Below, in pieces: positions 12,325 through 22,378 of a stretch of 43,014 nt of DNA; position 1 is the first letter of the stretch, and each line of letters starts with the position of its first letter. Origin of the DNA: Phanerodontia chrysosporium (Eukaryota > Basidiomycota > Agaricomycetes > Polyporales > Phanerochaetaceae); assembly GCA_001910725.1 (NCBI GenBank), contig MJGA01000086.1, positions 1 to 43,014 on the forward strand, written 5' to 3'. Made by a program: the position numbers and the translations under genes. The notes under the pieces were generated by a model. The model ran no database searches. It was not told the DNA's origin and worked only from the letters and a program-made list of their open reading frames with translations.

Positions 12325-12844
12325 TGTCACAGTTTTCTAATTTCCTATGGTTTTATTCTCGTAAGCGCCCTGTAGGCACTAGGGATTAGGGTTATGGACT
12401 AAGGTTAGAACAGGCACACGTCAGAACGCGGTCACGTGTTGGTCACATGCTGGGAATTGACTTAGAGTCATGTGAGGATCTTATTTTTATCTTTAATGTA
12501 GACACTCCGATACAAGAGTATAGTAGGTAGCCAGATCCAGGGTCTGGGTAGTGTATTCTAGAATAGCGTGGAAGGTTCCGGACACATCTTGTACTCGACT
12601 TTAGACTTTGCCAAGCCTGGAGTGTCTTGGCAAGTATCGCACCATTATCATGCCATCGTGCATGTGAAGAGTAGTATCAAGGGTCTTGGGTAGTACCAGG
12701 GGTCCTCCCCTTCATGTATATATACCAGGCTCTGCTGGGCTTAAGTCCCCAGCATCATCTACCTCGTTTATCACCACTTCACTCTCGCAGTCAAGTCCAA
12801 CCCCACCAAAGCTACTAAGGTAAGTAGCGGGGTTTACTTTGACA
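12325..12844 (+). repeat. 5' LTR of Gypsy-A (family A)
   Basis: A 520-bp LTR with ends TGTCA and TGACA. It contains TTAGGG-like units near 12380-12410, a TATATATA box near 12717-12724, and AAG then GTAAGT at 12817-12825, a consensus splice donor located in U5. The immediate downstream sequence does not show an obvious tRNA primer-binding site. Confidence 0.9.
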
Positions 12845-13721
12845 TTTAGATGATGCTATACCCCTTCACATCGACATCAGCCTTAAGGGCTTGATTATCG
12901 TGTGCAGCATGCTCAACGTCATTGTTGGCAACATTGGCACCTCTACCACTTGTAATCTTGCATTGCAGGTTCGTTTCTTCGATGCGCAGCTATTACCTGT
13001 AATAGGGGTAGTTATTTATTCATGGGCTGGCAACTGAGGTCCACTTGTAAAAAGGGGCTATACGTCATTGACTATAGGGTCGCATGGGCATTACTCAACA
13101 AATTATCGCAAGTGATGTTTGTGTAGGCAGGTTCGTAGCGCACTTCGATCTGTAATAGGCGATATTGTGCTCGGCCTGTTTGGAGACCTAAATGACTTGG
13201 GATCTGGGGGATACGTTGGGCCACCTGACAAGGGGCTTGATATGTTGAAATCCACCCCTGGACGTGTGGCACCAGAAGTGCGACCACGTGGGTAGACTGT
13301 GCAATACAGCATGGGAATCTTCTTGCCGATTCACAGGTGTAAGTGGCCATGCAGCACATGAGGTGTAGAGTCCACCGTACGGAACTGAGGCTTGTCCTCC
13401 ACTGTGCATAGGTGACTGCATCCCCAGTACTGAATGACAAGTGGTAAGACACTAGTGTCTAGGAAGTACGTGGAGAGCGTAGCCGTAAGGCACAACAAAC
13501 CATTTGCAGCAGGTGTGGAGACTCGACTGAGATCTGAAACTCCCCCATTGTGCATGTGCAGAGAGATAATGGCATGCTGTAATGACTCTACCCATGAATG
13601 CGCGCGCATCAAGGTTTGAACCGCAGCAAGAGAGGGCTGGTAACCCTTATTTTCTGAGCACTTTTCCTCCCATAAGTCATACCTATAAAAGAATGCTGGT
13701 TGATTATGTTATTACACAGAA
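12845..13721 (+). other. Leader of Gypsy-A, possible long intron
   Basis: No coding frame with a known motif is seen on the plus strand, and minus-strand frames here (13072-13452, 13331-13612) look incidental. The segment ends in a good splice acceptor (TTATTACACAG, AG at 13718-13719) two bases before the ATG at 13722. With the donor in the LTR (GT at 12820) it could be removed as an intron of about 900 nt. A separate insertion within this leader cannot be excluded. Confidence 0.4.
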
Positions 13722-14042
13722 ATGAAGTTCTACAACAAGACCATCATTGCCTGCAATATCGCCGCCCCCTATTCCTCCCTTGCCAAGCGCCCAAAAGAAG
13801 CAGGTCATATGCAGAAGTTGCACATCATCGATCGAACTAAAGAGATGATGAACTTGTTCAACGCGGTAAACCTTCGTTTGGTACCGCTCAGCGACCACCT
13901 TGTCGACATCGACAAAGTCGACAAGGAGCTAGGCGACGAGGTCTCGAAGTTACTGGTTGACTTCGAAGACTTATATGATCACTTCGACGAGAATAAGGGG
14001 AGAAAGAAGTTGAAGGGAAAGCATTACAGGTGGATAACGAGG

Positions 14043-14370
14043 TGGAACCCGGTCGCGCCTTCGGCGACGGGAACACTCAGTTCAGACGAGAAGAACGGGA
14101 ACAGAGTATATTCTTCGTTCCATGCAGGAGGTCTGATAAGTACAAGTAATAAATAGTGTTAAGGGTGAGGCATACCTTCGTTCCGTGCAGGAGGTCTGAA
14201 GAAAAGGAACGAAGGGGAGGTGCGAGCAAGAGAAACGACGCTCGCGAAGCACGAGCGGAGTGTGAAAGCTATCTAGCAAATCCGGAAGTCCATAGTCCAA
14301 AAGGAGAAAAGCGCGCGTCCTGGTGGCGTCCGTCCTGGAAAGGCAGGTACTGTGTAACCGCAGGGTTACA
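14043..14370 (-). repeat. 3' LTR of Gypsy-C (family C)
   Basis: A 328-bp LTR; on the minus strand it begins TGTAACCCTGCGG and ends CCGGGTTCCA. The unit TTCGTTCC(A/G)TGCAGGAGG occurs twice, near 14116 and 14177, an internal duplication shared with the other LTR. Confidence 0.93.
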
Positions 14371-14391
14371 CTCCTTCCCGTCCGGAAGAAG

Positions 14392-17300
14392 TTACTCGGG
14401 GGGAGGGTTGGCCTCGAGATATTTGTCGAGAGCTTCGAGGTCCTGCACCTCAGACCCGGGTAGCCACTGGTCGTGTTGGGGACCGTAACCGCGCCAGCAT
14501 ACGAGGTACTGCCACCCACGGCCACGGCGCCGACGGTCGATGATCTCGTCGACAAACCACTCCTGGTCGCCGAAATCGGTGACAACTGGGCCCGGTTCAG
14601 CGCGTGCGCGCGACGGGTATTGGTCGTCGTCGTTAGCGATGAACGGCCGGAGGAGTGACGCGTGGAAGGTGGGGAAGATGTGCATGTGGTCAGGCAAGTC
14701 GAGGGTGTAGACGGAGGATTCCGGCCAAGCTTGGATTACACGGTAAGGCCCATCGAATCGACACATGAACTTGGCAACACGGTGATCCCCACGTTGCATG
14801 TAGTCGCGGCGTCGGTGGAACGTGGACAACATGACCTGGTCGTTCACCTTGTAGACGTGTTCGGCACCGCGGTGGCGGTTCGCCTGTTCCGCCTGATGGT
14901 GTTTCGCGAGGAGAAGGTTGTCTCGAGCTTCGAGGACGTCGGTCTCGATGCGCCGGATGAGTGCGTCCACTTGTAGTGCGGCGGGGTCGGCGGTGGTAGG
15001 TTGGCACAATGGGGGAATGAGACGAGGTGAACGACCGTGGCGCAGCTGGAATGGGGTGAACCCAGTGGAGGCGTTGACCGTATTCATGTAATTAAAGCGG
15101 ACGAGAGGTAGCGCGCGGGCCCATCCGGTTTGGTTTCGCTGGACATGGAAGCGGAGAGCTTGGATAATGGTTTTGTTCGTTCGCTCCGAGGCCCCATCGG
15201 TCTGAGGGTGATATGAGGTGGACATCTTTACCTTCACTCCCGTGAGACGGTGGAGAGCTCGCCAGAATCGAGAGATAAACAACTTGTCGCGGTCGGAAAT
15301 GATCTCGAGAGGGAGACCATTCTCACAGTACCAATGCTCAAAGAAGAGCGCGGCGAATTCTTCAGCGTCGATATCCGATCGGCAAGCGACGGCTCGAAAG
15401 TCGGAGTTCAGGCGGTCCGTCATGGTGACGATGCAGTTGTTGCCTTCGTCCTCCGGGAGCGGCCCGATGAAGTCAGTTGCGACGGAGTCGCAGCGTGCGT
15501 CCGGAATCGGCAGCGGGTGGAGGGGTCCGGGCGGTTTGCGTGTACTGGATTTGTTCCGCTGACAATCCTCGCAAGAGGGAACGTACATGCCTTCCAGCTC
15601 TGCGCGCATCCGTGGCCAGTAGTAGGAGGGCTGGAGGGCGCCGTAGGACTTCTCGCCTCCAAAGTGTCCTAGGGAGTCGTGTGCGAGACGGAAGAGCGCC
15701 TCGCGCAGATCAGCTACCCGAGGAACACATAGCCGTTGACCCACATAAAGCAACCCGTGTCGGACGACAACCCCAGCTTTCTCCTTCCCGTCGAGTAGAC
15801 CTTTCCGCAATGCTTGTAACCTGTTGAGCTTGTCTCCCTCTTCCCCTGCAGCGGTCCGCGCCACCTCGTCCCAGAGGTTCGCGGCCAGCTTCTTCGTCCA
15901 CTCGTCTTCTTCATATCCGTCGCTGATTCGTGTGAGCCAGGCAGGATCGGCCGCCACGCGCAGGGTCCCTGTTGCCGCAGCGACGGCAACCCGTCTCGAC
16001 TGCACTCGAGGACGGTGGGACAGCGCGCGGGCTGCCTTGCGCATCGCGCGAAGAGCAGCCACGAAAAGCGGATTCCGGGACATGGAATCTGCAGGAGTGT
16101 TCATGTGACCGGGCAAGTACTGAATGTCGTAGTAGTACTGGCTGAGCAACTCTTGCCATCGTGCTTGACGGCGAGACAAATGTTTCTGTTCGTCGAAGTT
16201 CTCGAGCGTTTTGTAGTCGGTGTAGACAATGATGGGGACGCCAATGAGATCATTGCGCCACTTCTTCAGGGCGCGGACGATGGAGAATAATTCCTTCTCG
16301 TGGACCGGGTAGTTCAACTCGGCGCCTTTGAGCTGCTGAGATTCGAATGCGACTGGTCTCGCGGTATCAAGCGTCTTGCCGTAGCTGAGAACTGCACCGG
16401 TGCAAGTGTCACTTGCGTCACAACAAACGAAGATCTTCTTGTCGCCCATGTTATTGTGGTCGATGACCGTGAGGCATTCTCGAGAAGTGACGAGTGCCTT
16501 GATAGCGTCGAAGGCGGCGTCGTGTGCGGATGTCCAGCGGAACTCCTTTTCGGCTTCCTTGGTCATTAACGGTATGAGCACCGATGTGTGACTGGCTAAG
16601 GCGGGTAAGAAGTTCGAGATATAACGTACAAGCCCCAAGAAGGACCGAACGTCAGAAGCTGACCGAGGCGTTGGCCACTCGAGGATCTTCTCGACCTTCT
16701 TTCCGTCAGCCTCGATCCCTTTACGGCTGATGTGGTGTCCAAGGAAGTCCAGTTCGGTAGTGAAGAGCTGGGTTTTGCGCGGGGAGCAGTACAGCGCATT
16801 CGCACGAAGGGCCCCCAAGACCTTCGCAACGTTTGTGCGATGTTCCTCAATGGTTTGTGACCAGATCGCGATGTCGTCGACATAGACGTGGCAGATCATT
16901 CCTACGAATGGTCGCAAGGCGTCGAACATCCGGCGCTGATGAGTGGCGGGAGCATTCCGACAGCCTTGAGGCATGACGGTCCATTCGTACAGCCCGAAAG
17001 GCGTGGTGACAGCGGTGTATTGGATGTCGTCTGGATGTACCTTGGTTTGGAAGAAACTGTCCGACATGTCGAGCTTTCCGAAGATCCTGCCCTTGCCGAC
17101 GTCAGATAGGATCTCTTGCACGCTGGGAAGTGGGTGTGCATCAGGGACGGTGTTGGCGTTCAATTGGCGATAATCGTTTACCCAGCGGGGCAAAACGGTG
17201 GGATCGCTCTTTGGAATGAGGAACGCGGGAGAAGCGTAAGGCGAGTTCGATGGTCGCATGCGCCCGGAATCGAGGTGCCCTTGCAGTAATGTCTTCCACG

Positions 17301-19368
17301 CTTCGCGATGTTGCTTGGGGCAAGAGTATTGCCTGCGCACGATGGTCATGTGTGCGTCCTTAAGCAGAAAACGGTGGTACACCGAGTCGGGGAGACGATG
17401 TACCGGCGGGATCGCTTGAAAGATGTCAGCGTACTCTGCCATGTACGCCGCGTTTTCGCGATCCAAAACCTCACGTTCTGCGAGGTCTTCAACATACTCA
17501 CGCACCGCGGCAACGACAGAATCCATCGAGGGTGCAGCCCCCTGAACCTGCACCGCCGACGGCGGTGGTGTTGGTAATGTTGTGTGTCCGATAACTGTCC
17601 TAGGTCCCTTCGGCCTCTTGGTCTGCTGAGGCTTCCACGGAATACGGTGCAGCAGGTTGCGATCCGAGCCCCGTTGATATAATGCACGGTGTTCAGGGTC
17701 GACGATCAAGTGGTTGGTGGTAAGGAAAGGAAGGCTTAATATTACAGGATGACAGAGAGACAGAACAACAATTGCGCGATAGGTGTGCAAAGTCCATGAC
17801 AGGTCCTTGGTCGAGATGCGAAGTTTAACCCATGTTTCTGCAGTACTGCTCGCTCCATCTCCGAATGCCCCGGCGAACTCGAACGGTTGCGGTAGACGTC
17901 TTGTTCGCAATCCGAGCTGCGCGACGAGCTCAGCCCGAATGAGCACTGCAGGGGATCCAGTGTCAACAAGCATCCGTATGGCATGTTGGGAGGTGGAGGA
18001 GGTGGTGTGGATGTACGCAGACCAAGAGATATGGGGCGAGGTGACCGAAGGAAGGACGTACCCGTCATCAGACTCCGAGTCAGACAAGACGGTGTCGCTG
18101 CCAGAGCTGAGGACGGCAGAACAAACTGCGATGGGCGAGGAGGACCGATTGTCCGTGGTCGAGGTGGTTTCCTCGACAACGGCGGCGACTTTCTTGGGCT
18201 TCTCGGTGTTCTTCCCGACCACAAACGGCTTGTATTTGGACAGGTCAGGGAAACCGTTCGGGCAAGAGGCCGCGGTGTGCGAGACATTCGGTTGCCGGCA
18301 TTTGAAACAGCCACTGTGGGTGCGCAAGTAGTCGCGTTCCTCGGAAGTGAGTTTCGGCAGGGTCTTCGTGGCGCTCTGTGACGTCGAGGATCCCGCCGAA
18401 GGTCCGCTCTTAGGCTGAGTCGGTGGTCGGTTGCGTTTGAGGTACGCTTCAAACTCCTTCTCACGCTTGTCCTTCTCGCGACGTCGCTTCTTGTCGAACT
18501 CGTAGACTTTGGATTTCCACAGTTCGAAATCGGCGATAGCAAGAACGGCGTCCTCTTGGCAATATTCGCGGACCTTGGTAACTGCCCAACGTTCGGCATG
18601 GTGGCGCAGTTGCTTCTGATCGTATTGCAGAGCGTGCCCGACGAGGAGAAGGTTGAGGCGCTGCAGCGACTCCACCCAAGAGTCGAAGCGTTCGTCTTCG
18701 CGTTGGTGCGAACGCGCAAGGCAATTGCTGACATCCAGCTCCCATTTCGGTGGGAGCCAGCGTACACGGAAGGCTTTCATGAAATCGGCGAATTTCATAG
18801 CGTTGTAGGTGTCCATGTCGTTAAAGTACCAGTCTTGGATCAGAGTGTCTTCACAGCCTGCAATGGCTGCTTGAACCTGTTCCGAGGCGGTGACTTTCTT
18901 GTGGTTGAAGTGGTGGAGGCACTGGCGTTCGAAGACGGAGATTGTCTCGGGAGACAAGGTCCCTTCAGTGAGGAGCGGAATGTGTTTCGGCCCAGAGCTT
19001 CGGACCGCAGCTGTCTTCCGTTCCATGGTGGGTATATGCGGCCGGAAGTCGATGTATGAGACGTCGAAGGACGATGTTGTGGAGGAATCGGAGGATGGGG
19101 AGTGCGAACGATGTGAGATGTTAGACGCACGAGGTGTGTTGTCAATGTCTCCAAGTCCCCCGACTTCTCGCTCCGCTAGATTGATCTCTTCCAGAGACGG
19201 GGTACGGGTGAGGGTTGGCAAGTGTGGTCCGAATCCGAGTTCTTCGAGCAGTTCTTCGTCCGCTAGGTTGGAGAACGGGAGTGCTCGCTGTATGCGGGAA
19301 GTACTGCGCGTCTGGCGTGCTGACAGTTTGACCGTAGTATTTGGTCCAGTATCGACGATCCTTGGCAC
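14392..19368 (-). CDS. Gypsy-C gag-pol polyprotein
   Basis: A single 1658-residue frame encodes all retrotransposition functions without a frameshift. Visible in order: gag with a zinc knuckle CFKCRQPNVSHTAASC (about 350-366, spacing CX2CX6HX4C rather than CX2CX4HX4C); aspartic protease MLVDTGSPAVLI (about 465); reverse transcriptase with QGCRNAPATHQ and YVDD (about 829); RNase H starting VCCDASD (about 983); integrase zinc-binding H-H-C-C (HDSLGHF to CEDCQRNK, about 1231-1268); integrase catalytic core with VATDFIG (1298), SDRDKLF (1359) and GASERTNK (1394), i.e. D,D35E; and a C-terminal chromodomain (WFVDEIIDRR to YLVCWRGYGPQHDQW, about 1600-1650) expected to direct integration to modified chromatin. 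The frame has no lesions. Confidence 0.96.
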   Translation of the reverse strand: MPRIVDTGPNTTVKLSARQTRSTSRIQRALPFSNLADEELLEELGFGPHLPTLTRTPSLEEINLAEREVGGLGDIDNTPRASNISHRSHSPSSDSSTTSSFDVSYIDFRPHIPTMERKTAAVRSSGPKHIPLLTEGTLSPETISVFERQCLHHFNHKKVTASEQVQAAIAGCEDTLIQDWYFNDMDTYNAMKFADFMKAFRVRWLPPKWELDVSNCLARSHQREDERFDSWVESLQRLNLLLVGHALQYDQKQLRHHAERWAVTKVREYCQEDAVLAIADFELWKSKVYEFDKKRRREKDKREKEFEAYLKRNRPPTQPKSGPSAGSSTSQSATKTLPKLTSEERDYLRTHSGCFKCRQPNVSHTAASCPNGFPDLSKYKPFVVGKNTEKPKKVAAVVEETTSTTDNRSSSPIAVCSAVLSSGSDTVLSDSESDDGYVLPSVTSPHISWSAYIHTTSSTSQHAIRMLVDTGSPAVLIRAELVAQLGLRTRRLPQPFEFAGAFGDGASSTAETWVKLRISTKDLSWTLHTYRAIVVLSLCHPVILSLPFLTTNHLIVDPEHRALYQRGSDRNLLHRIPWKPQQTKRPKGPRTVIGHTTLPTPPPSAVQVQGAAPSMDSVVAAVREYVEDLAEREVLDRENAAYMAEYADIFQAIPPVHRLPDSVYHRFLLKDAHMTIVRRQYSCPKQHREAWKTLLQGHLDSGRMRPSNSPYASPAFLIPKSDPTVLPRWVNDYRQLNANTVPDAHPLPSVQEILSDVGKGRIFGKLDMSDSFFQTKVHPDDIQYTAVTTPFGLYEWTVMPQGCRNAPATHQRRMFDALRPFVGMICHVYVDDIAIWSQTIEEHRTNVAKVLGALRANALYCSPRKTQLFTTELDFLGHHISRKGIEADGKKVEKILEWPTPRSASDVRSFLGLVRYISNFLPALASHTSVLIPLMTKEAEKEFRWTSAHDAAFDAIKALVTSRECLTVIDHNNMGDKKIFVCCDASDTCTGAVLSYGKTLDTARPVAFESQQLKGAELNYPVHEKELFSIVRALKKWRNDLIGVPIIVYTDYKTLENFDEQKHLSRRQARWQELLSQYYYDIQYLPGHMNTPADSMSRNPLFVAALRAMRKAARALSHRPRVQSRRVAVAAATGTLRVAADPAWLTRISDGYEEDEWTKKLAANLWDEVARTAAGEEGDKLNRLQALRKGLLDGKEKAGVVVRHGLLYVGQRLCVPRVADLREALFRLAHDSLGHFGGEKSYGALQPSYYWPRMRAELEGMYVPSCEDCQRNKSSTRKPPGPLHPLPIPDARCDSVATDFIGPLPEDEGNNCIVTMTDRLNSDFRAVACRSDIDAEEFAALFFEHWYCENGLPLEIISDRDKLFISRFWRALHRLTGVKVKMSTSYHPQTDGASERTNKTIIQALRFHVQRNQTGWARALPLVRFNYMNTVNASTGFTPFQLRHGRSPRLIPPLCQPTTADPAALQVDALIRRIETDVLEARDNLLLAKHHQAEQANRHRGAEHVYKVNDQVMLSTFHRRRDYMQRGDHRVAKFMCRFDGPYRVIQAWPESSVYTLDLPDHMHIFPTFHASLLRPFIANDDDQYPSRARAEPGPVVTDFGDQEWFVDEIIDRRRRGRGWQYLVCWRGYGPQHDQWLPGSEVQDLEALDKYLEANPPPE

Positions 19369-19426
19369 TCCTGGGCGTCCGGTGGGAGTCGTCGAGAGAG
19401 AACCTGTTTGTCGTTCAAAAAAAAAG

Positions 19427-19754
19427 TGGAACCCGGCCGCGCCTTCGGCGACGGGAACACTCAGTTCAGACGAGAAGAACGGGAACAGAGTATATTCTTC
19501 GTTCCGTGCAGGAGGTCTGATAAGTATAAGTAATAAATAGTGTTAAGGGTGAGGCATACCTTCGTTCCGTGCAGGAGGTCTGAAGAAAAGAAACGAAGGG
19601 GAGGTGCAAGCAAGAGAAACGACGCTCGCGAAGCACGAGCGGAGTGTGAAAGCTATCTAGCAAATCCGGAAGTCCATAGTCCAAAAGGAGAAAAGTGCGC
19701 GTCCTGGTGGCATCCGTCCTGGAAAGGCAGGTACTGTGTAACCGCAGGGTTACA
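19427..19754 (-). repeat. 5' LTR of Gypsy-C (family C)
   Basis: The second 328-bp copy, upstream of the polyprotein on the minus strand. The sequence just inside it on the minus strand is CTTTTTTTTTGAACG, and no standard tRNA primer-binding site is evident. Confidence 0.93.
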
Positions 19755-19861
19755 CGAGGGATCTAAAGAAAATAAAATATGTATCCTTCGAAAACTTTAG
19801 TACACGATATGTAGAGATTGCAAGGGAGCTCGTCACTCTCAATATCTCATTCGAATATTAA

Positions 19862-20000
19862 ATCCACCTGTAACCCGATGAAATAAAAGCTTCACCTGAC
19901 ACTAAACTTCTGTGTGATACATAAGAGTTTTCCTTACTTTTCAACTGTAAAAGTGGAAAGAATTTGTACTTACATACCTTTTGACTAAGACTAAGAAACA
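19862..20000 (+). other. Spacer between the unknown ORF and gag of Gypsy-A
   Basis: An AT-rich spacer of about 140 nt. Its end (GACTAAGACTAAGAAACAATAG) resembles a branch-point and acceptor. Alternatively ATA at 20001 is a mutated ATG, because ACA-ATA-GCT would be a good start context as ACA-ATG-GCT. Confidence 0.4.
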
Positions 20001-21541
20001 ATAGCTGAAGCTGATCAAATAGCCCCCATCAACTGGACCGACATCACGTTGTCCTTGAACAATATTGAACTCTCTTATGAGACCACAGATCAGGCTATCT
20101 TCTCGGTCACAGCGCCAGGGGACATATCGGAGAACCAAAAGATCTTCATCCTGGAATCGATCTATGCAGAGGTCGTTGAAACCTCCTGTCAGAACGAGGC
20201 TCACGTGAGGCACCTATTTGATGAGTTCCTCAATATTTTTAATGGGGCCATGACCTCGATTCTAGAGAAGACGGACGAAGGTCACGGAGAGCTGGTCGAA
20301 TGCCAGAAACTGGTATATGCCCAGGATGCAATGCTCGGCGGTATTAAGGTGATCGCAGACAATGTAATCAAACAATTGAACACCCTCCCAGCTGGTCATG
20401 ATTCAGAAGGTGGTGCACCTGCTCACCCCAAGTCCGCCCAACCGCCGCTCTTCTCAGGCGAGAAGAATACGACGAAGTTTGGGAATGGAAAAATCTAGTT
20501 GAACTCTGAAACAGCACTCAGGGCATCACAACGAACAAACAGCGCGTAGTCAATGCATTGTCCCTGTTACGTAAACCAGCCCTGAAGCTGATGCAACCAC
20601 TGTTGGACAAGAATGTGAGGGGTGAGGACATGGGCTCGGTTGACAGTTTCTGGACTAGTTTCCAGACGGTATACGGTCAAAAGGATGTTACGCGCACGGC
20701 AACGAAGGATCTCGAGAAGCTACTCAATGACAAGTCGGCTCTTCAGAAGGTCATCATCGACTACTCGGTTCGCTTCAAGGTACTCCTCAACAATAGCAGC
20801 AAGCTGTTTACAGATGCGCATATGATTAACAAGCTGTACGATAATGTCGAGGAGAAGCTGGGTATCTTCGTGCTGGGTCGCGGTTGCTCGAGTTGGCCTA
20901 CAACCGTGTTGGAATTCATGACGTATCTCGTTGAGGCATACAAGGAACTCTACCCCGACCGCGCAGCGACACACATCTTCAGCAAAGGAAACTCGCACAA
21001 CTCGGGTTCTACACCAGACCTAAATGCAATGGACATCAGTGCAGCTCAGATGGGCAAGGGCAAAGGCAAGGGGAAACAACAGACGAATTCACAAGAAGCC
21101 AAGAAGGTTTCAACTCTCTGCGCCATTTGCACTGAGCAGAAGAAGTTCGCACATGCTAAAACGCATGTCACATTGGACTGCTTCTCGCTTAAGGACCAGA
21201 AGCCGCAATAGTCCTTTGGTAACAACAATGGCAAGGTCTCCTCCTCGAGCGGGGGGAGTAACAATTAAGGAAAAGACAAGAATGCAGCAGCAATCGCTGC
21301 CAAGAAAAACTCCTTCAACCAAGCGAAGGCCAGGATGGCCGAATTGGAGAAGAAGATTGCAGAACTCGAGGTCGACAATGAAGTCATCATCAACGCGGCC
21401 CACATCTATGAATGGATGAAGGAGGATGAGAAGGAGTTGAAACAGACTCCTCCACAGAAATTCGTTGATGAGCAGGAAGCTGTGTGTGCACGTATGAGGG
21501 CCTGAGCTGCTAAATACGTGAAATCATCTGACCGGAAAGTG
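20001..21541 (+). pseudogene. Gypsy-A gag (broken)
   Basis: Gag-like protein in two frames, 20001-20498 and about 20470-21211, with continuing coding sense to 21541. Recognisable traits are a helical capsid-like region (VDSFWTSFQTVYGQKDVTRT, FVLGRGCSSWP), an AMDISA segment typical of fungal gag tails, a basic GKGKGKGK run and a Cys/His cluster CAICTEQKKFAHAKTH...C. A coiled-coil-like tail follows (ARMAELEKKIAELE). Lesions are a lost start codon (ATA), a one-base frameshift near 20475, and stops from apparent TGG to TGA (near 20508), CAG or CAA to TAG (near 21209), and further TAA and TGA codons downstream. Gypsy-B is inserted six bases after 21541, at GATTT. Confidence 0.75.
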
Positions 21542-21546
21542 GATTT

Positions 21547-22240
21547 TGTCACGGATGTGACGGTGCAGCCCTATTTTTCGCCGATTTTTGGCTATTTTCC
21601 TCGATTAATCCAACGGGCGAGCAGCCCTCGCACCGTCTAGAGTCCTAGCCGCCCACACTTAGCGCCTGGCCATTCAGCGCCAGCGCCCTGATGGCGCATC
21701 ACCCCTAGACGCCAGCGCATCCCGCTGCGCGCTCAGACACTGCCCGGATCACCGGTCTGCCTTGCAACCGGTTCCCCGGATCGCCGAAGCGGCACTGTCA
21801 TCCTTGATGACTCCCGTCGCCGAGACACGCCGAGCTGATCAGCCTGATGACACAGCCTCGGCCCGACACAGCCCTGAACACTGCCAGCTGACACAGCCTC
21901 GTGACATAGCCCCGCACAGCCTCGCCGCGCAGCCCGCGTCGCAGCCTCGCTGGCTATGCTGAGCACTGCCCATCAGCTTAGGTAATCATATAGCCTGCCC
22001 TAAAAGACTCTGTAGTATATAAGGGTAGCACTCTTCGCTCCTGTCCGTCATCTCGACCTCTTGGTCAATACGGACAGGTAAGCCGCACTTTGTATTCTTT
22101 ACTATCTCTCAATAATAACTTGGTCAATACGGACAGCTGTACAAGTTTGTTCGTCGCCGCGTAACACGCTCCGCTGCGCCTCGTCGTCGACCTCCCCATT
22201 CGCCCTCCCTCGTGTAGCGTTGAGTCTCTGCTCCGCGACA
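21547..22240 (+). repeat. 5' LTR of Gypsy-B (family B)
   Basis: A 694-bp LTR beginning TGTCACGGATG and ending CTCCGCGACA. It has a TATATAAGG box at 22016-22024, probably the core promoter, and CAG then GTAAGC at 22075-22083, a good splice donor downstream of it. Two TTGGTCAATACGGACAG units lie about 60 bp apart (near 22061 and 22121). Confidence 0.95.
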
Positions 22241-22378
22241 TTAGGTCGAGATCTTTTGGGTGCCCTAGGCATTTTTCCCTACCGCTCCCCCAAACCCTGT
22301 TTAAAAAAGGTTTATTCCCTCCGTTTAAAGCGAGTACGTCGTAGTCGAGCAGCCTGCTCACTCCGTGCACGTTGCTGA

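Larger units (their letters stand above)
14043..19754 (-). mobile_element. Gypsy-C: complete Ty3/gypsy chromovirus (level 4)
   Basis: A 5.7-kb element on the minus strand with 328-bp LTRs and a perfect target duplication CGAGG (14038-14042 and 19755-19759). One intact 1658-codon gag-pol frame fills the interior. A purine tract (GGGAAGGAG on the minus strand) directly abuts the 3' LTR at 14371-14379. The LTRs differ at about seven positions, all transitions (about 2 percent), suggesting a fairly recent insertion. It interrupts the unknown ORF of Gypsy-A. Confidence 0.95.
13722..19861 (+). pseudogene. Unknown 140-residue ORF split by Gypsy-C
   Basis: The frame opens at ATG 13722 and runs 107 codons to 14042, where Gypsy-C begins. 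It resumes at 19760, after the second copy of the CGAGG duplication, for 33 codons and stops at TAA 19859-19861. Collapsing the insertion gives one uninterrupted frame across the junction. The product is charged and probably helical, with acidic stretches such as DKVDKELGDE and basic GRKKLKGK, and no domain I recognise. It lies between the Gypsy-A leader and gag. It lacks internal stops although every other Gypsy-A gene is broken. It may be an accessory ORF of the element or part of its gag precursor; a chance frame is also possible. Confidence 0.5.

Noticed and set aside
12320..12844. Considered the LTR at 12325 as a solo LTR
   Set aside because: Its immediate right flank does not duplicate its left flank, whereas ACGTG pairs with ATGTG beyond the LTR at 33869, so it is the 5' LTR of Gypsy-A.
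12845..12870. Search for a tRNA primer-binding site after the Gypsy-A 5' LTR, and likewise after the Gypsy-B and Gypsy-C 5' LTRs
   Set aside because: No stretch starting TGG with convincing tRNA 3'-end complementarity was seen directly after any of the three LTRs; self-priming or a decayed site cannot be decided by eye.
13072..13452. A 126-codon minus-strand frame in the Gypsy-A leader
   Set aside because: No known motif, opposite to the element and overlapping other frames; probably chance.
14656..19540. Several plus-strand frames over 100 codons opposite the Gypsy-C polyprotein
   Set aside because: They are antisense shadows of a GC-rich coding frame; the minus-strand polyprotein carries all the motifs.
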